Shown here piece by piece: positions 60,807-64,000 of a DNA stretch of 64,000 nt. Made by a program: the position numbers and the translations under genes. Below the pieces are notes generated by a model. That model made no database searches and was not told where the DNA came from. It saw nothing but the letters and a program-made list of their open reading frames with translations. Numbering within the stretch: position 1 is the stretch's first letter; the number at the start of each line of letters is the position of its first letter. The stretch is from Arcobacter acticola (GTDB lineage Bacteria; Campylobacterota; Campylobacteria; Campylobacterales; Arcobacteraceae), in assembly GCF_013177675.1 (NCBI RefSeq), contig NZ_CP042652.1, forward strand, positions 2,480,001-2,544,000, in the 5' to 3' direction.

Positions 60807-61964
60807 ATGACTACACTACTGTTTTACTGCGCAATATTATTTATCATCACATATTTTTCTATTAGAAAATTTATCACTATAGCTCCACAACTAGGGCTTG
60901 TAGATATTCCAAATGAAAGAAGTTCACATCAAAAACCTATGCCAAGAGGTGCTGGGTTGGTTTTTGGTCTTATTTTTTTACTTGGAATAGTATTTTATGA
61001 TTTAGATACTTTCAGTGAAAATAAATATACATTTTTAGCGATACTTATTATATATATTTGTGGTGTAGTTGATGACAAATTTACAATCAGTGCAAAACAA
61101 AAACTAGTATTTATAGTACTATCTTCGGTAATAGTTTATTTCAATGGCTATGAAATCACAAATATAGGTACATTTTTCAATATATCTGTAAACCTTGGTT
61201 ACTTAGCTCTTCCATTTACTGTATTTGCAATAGCTGCATTTACAAATGCTGTAAATCTAAGTGATGGTCTTGATGGACTAGCAGGATCTATTTCTACTAT
61301 CATATTATCAGCTGTATTTGTCATAGGTTATGTTTATCATGATAATATTTTGATGGTATGGAGTGCAATACTTATAGCTATAATCTTAGCTTTTTTAGTC
61401 CTAAACTGGCATCCTGCAAAGGTATTTATGGGAGATAGTGGTTCACTACTTTTAGGTTTTGTAATAGCAATCCTAAGTATAAAATCACTTACATATATAA
61501 ATCCAGCATCTGTACTATTTTTAGCAGCTGTTCCAATACTAGATACATTAGTTGTATTTAGAAGAAGAATCCAAAGGGGAAAATCACCTTTTGAAGCTGA
61601 TAAAAATCACCTACACCATATACTAAACAATATCAAACAAGATAAAGCCTTCACAGTAAAAATGCTAATCTCAATACAACTGGCTTTCTCTTGTATGTTT
61701 TTACAACTACACAAACAAGACGATGCTTTGAACTTAGTAGTTTTCTTTTTATTATTTTCTATTTTCTTCAATCTTTTTGACCCAAGAGCAAGAAGAAGAG
61801 CAAAAGATGCAAGACTAAGAAAAAAATATGCAAGAATAAAATATGAAAACAAAAAACTAAAAGAAAACAAAAAACTAAAAGAAAATAAAATAGTAAAAGA
61901 AGAAATCATAGAAGAACTTAAAGAAGATATAAAAAAAGAAATCAAAAAAGACTACGAAATATAA
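60807..61964 (+). CDS. WecA-type phosphoglycosyltransferase (glycosyltransferase family 4)
   Basis: The 385-residue membrane protein has about ten segments and the family motifs [49 protein letters not shown] and the KNHLHHIL cytoplasmic loop. Such enzymes transfer a sugar-1-phosphate, commonly GlcNAc, to undecaprenyl phosphate to start O-antigen or other glycans. The donor sugar is inferred. The C-terminal 60 residues are highly charged, with a short NKKLKE repeat. It starts a plus-strand set with the AlbA_2 gene and galE. Confidence 0.88.
   Translation: MTTLLFYCAILFIITYFSIRKFITIAPQLGLVDIPNERSSHQKPMPRGAGLVFGLIFLLGIVFYDLDTFSENKYTFLAILIIYICGVVDDKFTISAKQKLVFIVLSSVIVYFNGYEITNIGTFFNISVNLGYLALPFTVFAIAAFTNAVNLSDGLDGLAGSISTIILSAVFVIGYVYHDNILMVWSAILIAIILAFLVLNWHPAKVFMGDSGSLLLGFVIAILSIKSLTYINPASVLFLAAVPILDTLVVFRRRIQRGKSPFEADKNHLHHILNNIKQDKAFTVKMLISIQLAFSCMFLQLHKQDDALNLVVFFLLFSIFFNLFDPRARRRAKDARLRKKYARIKYENKKLKENKKLKENKIVKEEIIEELKEDIKKEIKKDYEI
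61848..61901. repeat. 18-bp tandem repeat in the WecA-like gene
   Basis: Two exact 18-bp units (61848-61865 and 61866-61883) encode NKKLKE twice, followed by a degenerate third unit (NKIVKE). Length change would be in frame and alter only the charged tail. Confidence 0.7.
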
Positions 61965-61975
61965 GTTAGTATAAA

Positions 61976-63088
61976 ATGACAGAATCACAAACTATAGAAT
62001 TCAAACAAATATGGAAAGATGAATATCTAAAAACTATTTGCGCCTTTGCAAATACAGATGGAGGAAATCTTTATATAGGTCTTGATGATAACTCAAATGT
62101 ATATGGAAAAACTTGGGATGATATAGCAGAAGAGAACTTTACTCTAGAAGAGATAGATCTAAACACAATTCAAAAGTTTAAAAATCTAGCAAAAGATAGA
62201 GCACCTAATATTCAAAATGAAAATGATTTAGAAGAACTTTTAAAAAAGCTAAATCTCTATGATGGGAAATATCTAAAAAGAGCAGCAATTTTACTTTTTG
62301 CTAAAAACCCTCAAAAATACTACATACAATCACATTCGAAAATTGGAAGATTTTTAAGTGAAACAGATATTCAAAGTAGTGACATATTAGAAGGCAATTT
62401 GATAGATCAAGTTGATAAAATAATGGATGTGCTAAGACTCAAATACTTAAAAGCATATATTTCTTATGAGGGGATGCATAGAAGAGAAAAACTAGAATAC
62501 CCTTACAATGCACTAAGAGAAGCTGTTATCAATGCCTTGATACATAGAGACTATACAAATACATCAAATCTACAAATAAAAGTATATGACAATAAACTCA
62601 TGATGTATAACGGAGCTACTTTAAGCAGTGAAGTTCCTATAGATATGTTTAACAAGCCACACCAGTCAAAACCATTTAATCCTACGATGGCAAATGTATT
62701 TTACAAATGCGGTTTTATAGAAAACTGGGGAAAAGGAACTACAAATATAATAGAGGAATGCATACAATATGGTCTTCCAAAACCAACATTTGAATATACT
62801 TGGACAGCAGTAGTTGCGACATTTTATAAGATAGTTGAAATTGATGAGGGTGTAAATGGCGGTGTAAATGGCGGTGTAAATGGCGGTGTAAATGGCGGTG
62901 TAGAGAATACTGTATATAATTTCATTCTAAAAAACCCAAATTTTAACGCAAAACAGATAAGTGAAAAGACAAATATTCCCCTACGAAGTACTGAAAGATG
63001 GATAAAACAACTAAAAAATGAAAATAAAATAAAATTTGAAGGTTCACCAAAAACAGGTGGCTACCAAGCCATAACCAATAACAAATAA
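61976..63088 (+). CDS. AlbA_2-domain / divergent AAA_4 ATP-binding regulator
   Basis: The 370-residue protein starts with the AlbA_2 (Schlafen-like) domain, ESQTIEFKQIWKDEYLKTICAFANTDGGNLYIGLDD. The HATPase-like region follows with YNALREAVINALIHRDYTN and FYKCGFIENWGKGTTNIIEEC. The C-terminus has a winged HTH (FNAKQISEKTNIPLRSTERWIKQLK). Between these lies a GVNG repeat coded by a 12-bp tandem repeat. These proteins are usually called transcriptional regulators or ATP-dependent DNA helicase-related; the true role is unclear. No strong ribosome binding site is seen. Confidence 0.8.
   Translation: MTESQTIEFKQIWKDEYLKTICAFANTDGGNLYIGLDDNSNVYGKTWDDIAEENFTLEEIDLNTIQKFKNLAKDRAPNIQNENDLEELLKKLNLYDGKYLKRAAILLFAKNPQKYYIQSHSKIGRFLSETDIQSSDILEGNLIDQVDKIMDVLRLKYLKAYISYEGMHRREKLEYPYNALREAVINALIHRDYTNTSNLQIKVYDNKLMMYNGATLSSEVPIDMFNKPHQSKPFNPTMANVFYKCGFIENWGKGTTNIIEECIQYGLPKPTFEYTWTAVVATFYKIVEIDEGVNGGVNGGVNGGVNGGVENTVYNFILKNPNFNAKQISEKTNIPLRSTERWIKQLKNENKIKFEGSPKTGGYQAITNNK
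62849..62902. repeat. 12-bp tandem repeat, four copies plus a part
   Basis: GGTGTAAATGGC is repeated exactly at 62849-62860, 62861-62872, 62873-62884 and 62885-62896, with GGTGTA following. It encodes GVNG units in a linker before the winged HTH. Copy-number change keeps the frame. Confidence 0.9.
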
Positions 63089-63107
63089 ATATACAAAGGA
63101 AAAAATT

Positions 63108-64000
63108 ATGCAAATATTAGTAACAGGTGCAGCAGGATATATAGGAAGTCATGTAGTAAAACAATTACTTGAACAAACAGATTATGAAATCATCATCATA
63201 GATAACCTATGCACAGGCTTTGAAACGACTATAAATACTTTAAAGTCACTTGATAGTACAAACAAAAGAATCAAATACTACAATCAAAACCTAAGCGAAT
63301 GGGAAAAAGTAGAAGATATTTTCAAAGAAAATAATATAAAAGAAATTATCCATTTTGCAGCTTCTTTAGTAGTACCTGAATCAGTAGAACAACCATTAAA
63401 ATACTATTTAAACAATACAGCAAATACAGCAAACCTGATCCAAATCGCTACGAAATATGGAGTAAATAAATTTATCTTCTCTTCTACGGCTGCAGTGTAT
63501 GGTGAACCAAACAAAGAAGATATTCCTGTAAGTGAGACTACACGAACTAGCCCTATAAATCCCTATGGAAGTTCAAAGCTATTTTCAGAATCAGTTATCA
63601 AAGATACAGCTTTTGCAAATGAAACTTTTAAATTTGTGATTTTAAGATATTTCAATGTAGCAGGTGCAGATGTAGATGGCAAAATCGGACAATCAACTTT
63701 AAATGCAACTCACCTTATCAAAGTAGCAGCAGAAACAGCACTAAATAAAAGAGCAAAAATGTCAATCTTTGGTGATGATTATGATACACAAGATGGAACT
63801 TGCATCAGAGACTATATTCATGTATGTGATTTAGCAGATGCTCACCTGAAGGCTCTAAAATATCTAGATACAAATCCATCAGATATTTTCAACTGTGGAT
63901 ATGGATATGGCTACTCTGTAAAAGAAGTAATAGATACTATGAAAAAAGTATCAAATACAGACTTCAAAGTAGACATAGTTCCAAGACGAGCGGGTGATCC
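63108..64000 (+). CDS. galE: UDP-glucose 4-epimerase, 3' end outside the window
   Basis: The first 297 residues are present. The N-terminus MQILVTGAAGYIGSH is the NAD-binding Rossmann motif, IHFAASLVVPESV and FSSTAAVYGEP follow, and the catalytic pair lies in PYGSSKL (YxxxK). The segment NVAGADVDGKIGQ and DGTCIRDYIHVCDLADAH are typical of GalE. It interconverts UDP-glucose and UDP-galactose (or the N-acetyl forms) for surface glycans. AAAGGAAAAAATT precedes the ATG. About 40 residues are missing at the window end. Confidence 0.95.
   Translation, partial: MQILVTGAAGYIGSHVVKQLLEQTDYEIIIIDNLCTGFETTINTLKSLDSTNKRIKYYNQNLSEWEKVEDIFKENNIKEIIHFAASLVVPESVEQPLKYYLNNTANTANLIQIATKYGVNKFIFSSTAAVYGEPNKEDIPVSETTRTSPINPYGSSKLFSESVIKDTAFANETFKFVILRYFNVAGADVDGKIGQSTLNATHLIKVAAETALNKRAKMSIFGDDYDTQDGTCIRDYIHVCDLADAHLKALKYLDTNPSDIFNCGYGYGYSVKEVIDTMKKVSNTDFKVDIVPRRAGD

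Overview
The window comes from a very AT-rich bacterium of the Campylobacterota, most likely an Arcobacter-type organism. Three things point there: the house-keeping proteins and their order (tuf-rpmG-tRNA-Trp-secE-nusG-rplKAJL-rpoB-rpoC), separate rather than fused rpoB and rpoC, and a futalosine-pathway mqnA gene. Species cannot be settled from the sequence alone.

The left 24 kb (1 to about 24,400) is an accessory region with plasmid-like and mobile character. It holds two AbiEii-type nucleotidyltransferase toxin modules with different partners (4-1099 and 11870-13457), a tyrosine recombinase, an IS1634-family element flanked by an exact 61-bp target duplication, a frameshifted lipoprotein gene, a 30-residue membrane peptide, a ParA/ribbon-helix-helix partition pair with TTAGTA repeats, two related HTH proteins, an XRE repressor facing a lipoprotein gene across paired operators, a serine resolvase, and a shortened MFS gene carrying an IS630-family element. 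A 1.4-kb gene-free stretch (13,931-15,379) is rich in stem-loops. Next to it lies a type I restriction-modification operon in which the order of transcription is hsdR, an Abi_2-family gene, hsdM, hsdS, an unknown 337-residue gene and an overlooked 31-residue Gly/Asn/Arg/Pro-rich gene. A P4-type integrase at 23,091-24,320 marks the right edge of the accessory DNA.

From about 24,440 rightwards the content is core chromosome. On the minus strand lie a YciI-like gene, a membrane protein, rpoC, rpoB, rplL, rplJ, rplA, rplK, nusG, secE, tRNA-Trp, rpmG, tuf, four tRNAs (Gly, Tyr, Thr, Phe), murD and mraY. Then come gpmI, a lone ABC ATPase and a class A penicillin-binding protein (plus), glnA, a PHP-type histidinol phosphatase and moaE/moaD (minus), mqnA and uppP (plus), murG and ftsW (minus), and ftsI with a cyclophilin (plus). 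Cell-wall genes (murD, mraY, PBP1a, uppP, murG, ftsW, ftsI) are scattered through this stretch in small divergent groups.

The right end carries a three-gene type I secretion system (TolC-like outer membrane protein with an unusual C-terminal extension, ABC permease, HlyD-like adaptor; minus) without a visible substrate. It then enters a surface-polysaccharide locus with a WecA-type phosphoglycosyltransferase, an AlbA_2-type regulator with a 12-bp tandem repeat, and a galE gene cut by the window end.

The most interesting leads are the accessory genes and the 31-residue peptide in the restriction operon, the hairpin that masks the ribosome binding site of the Abi gene, the structured gene-free region next to that operon, and the long target duplication of the IS1634 element.
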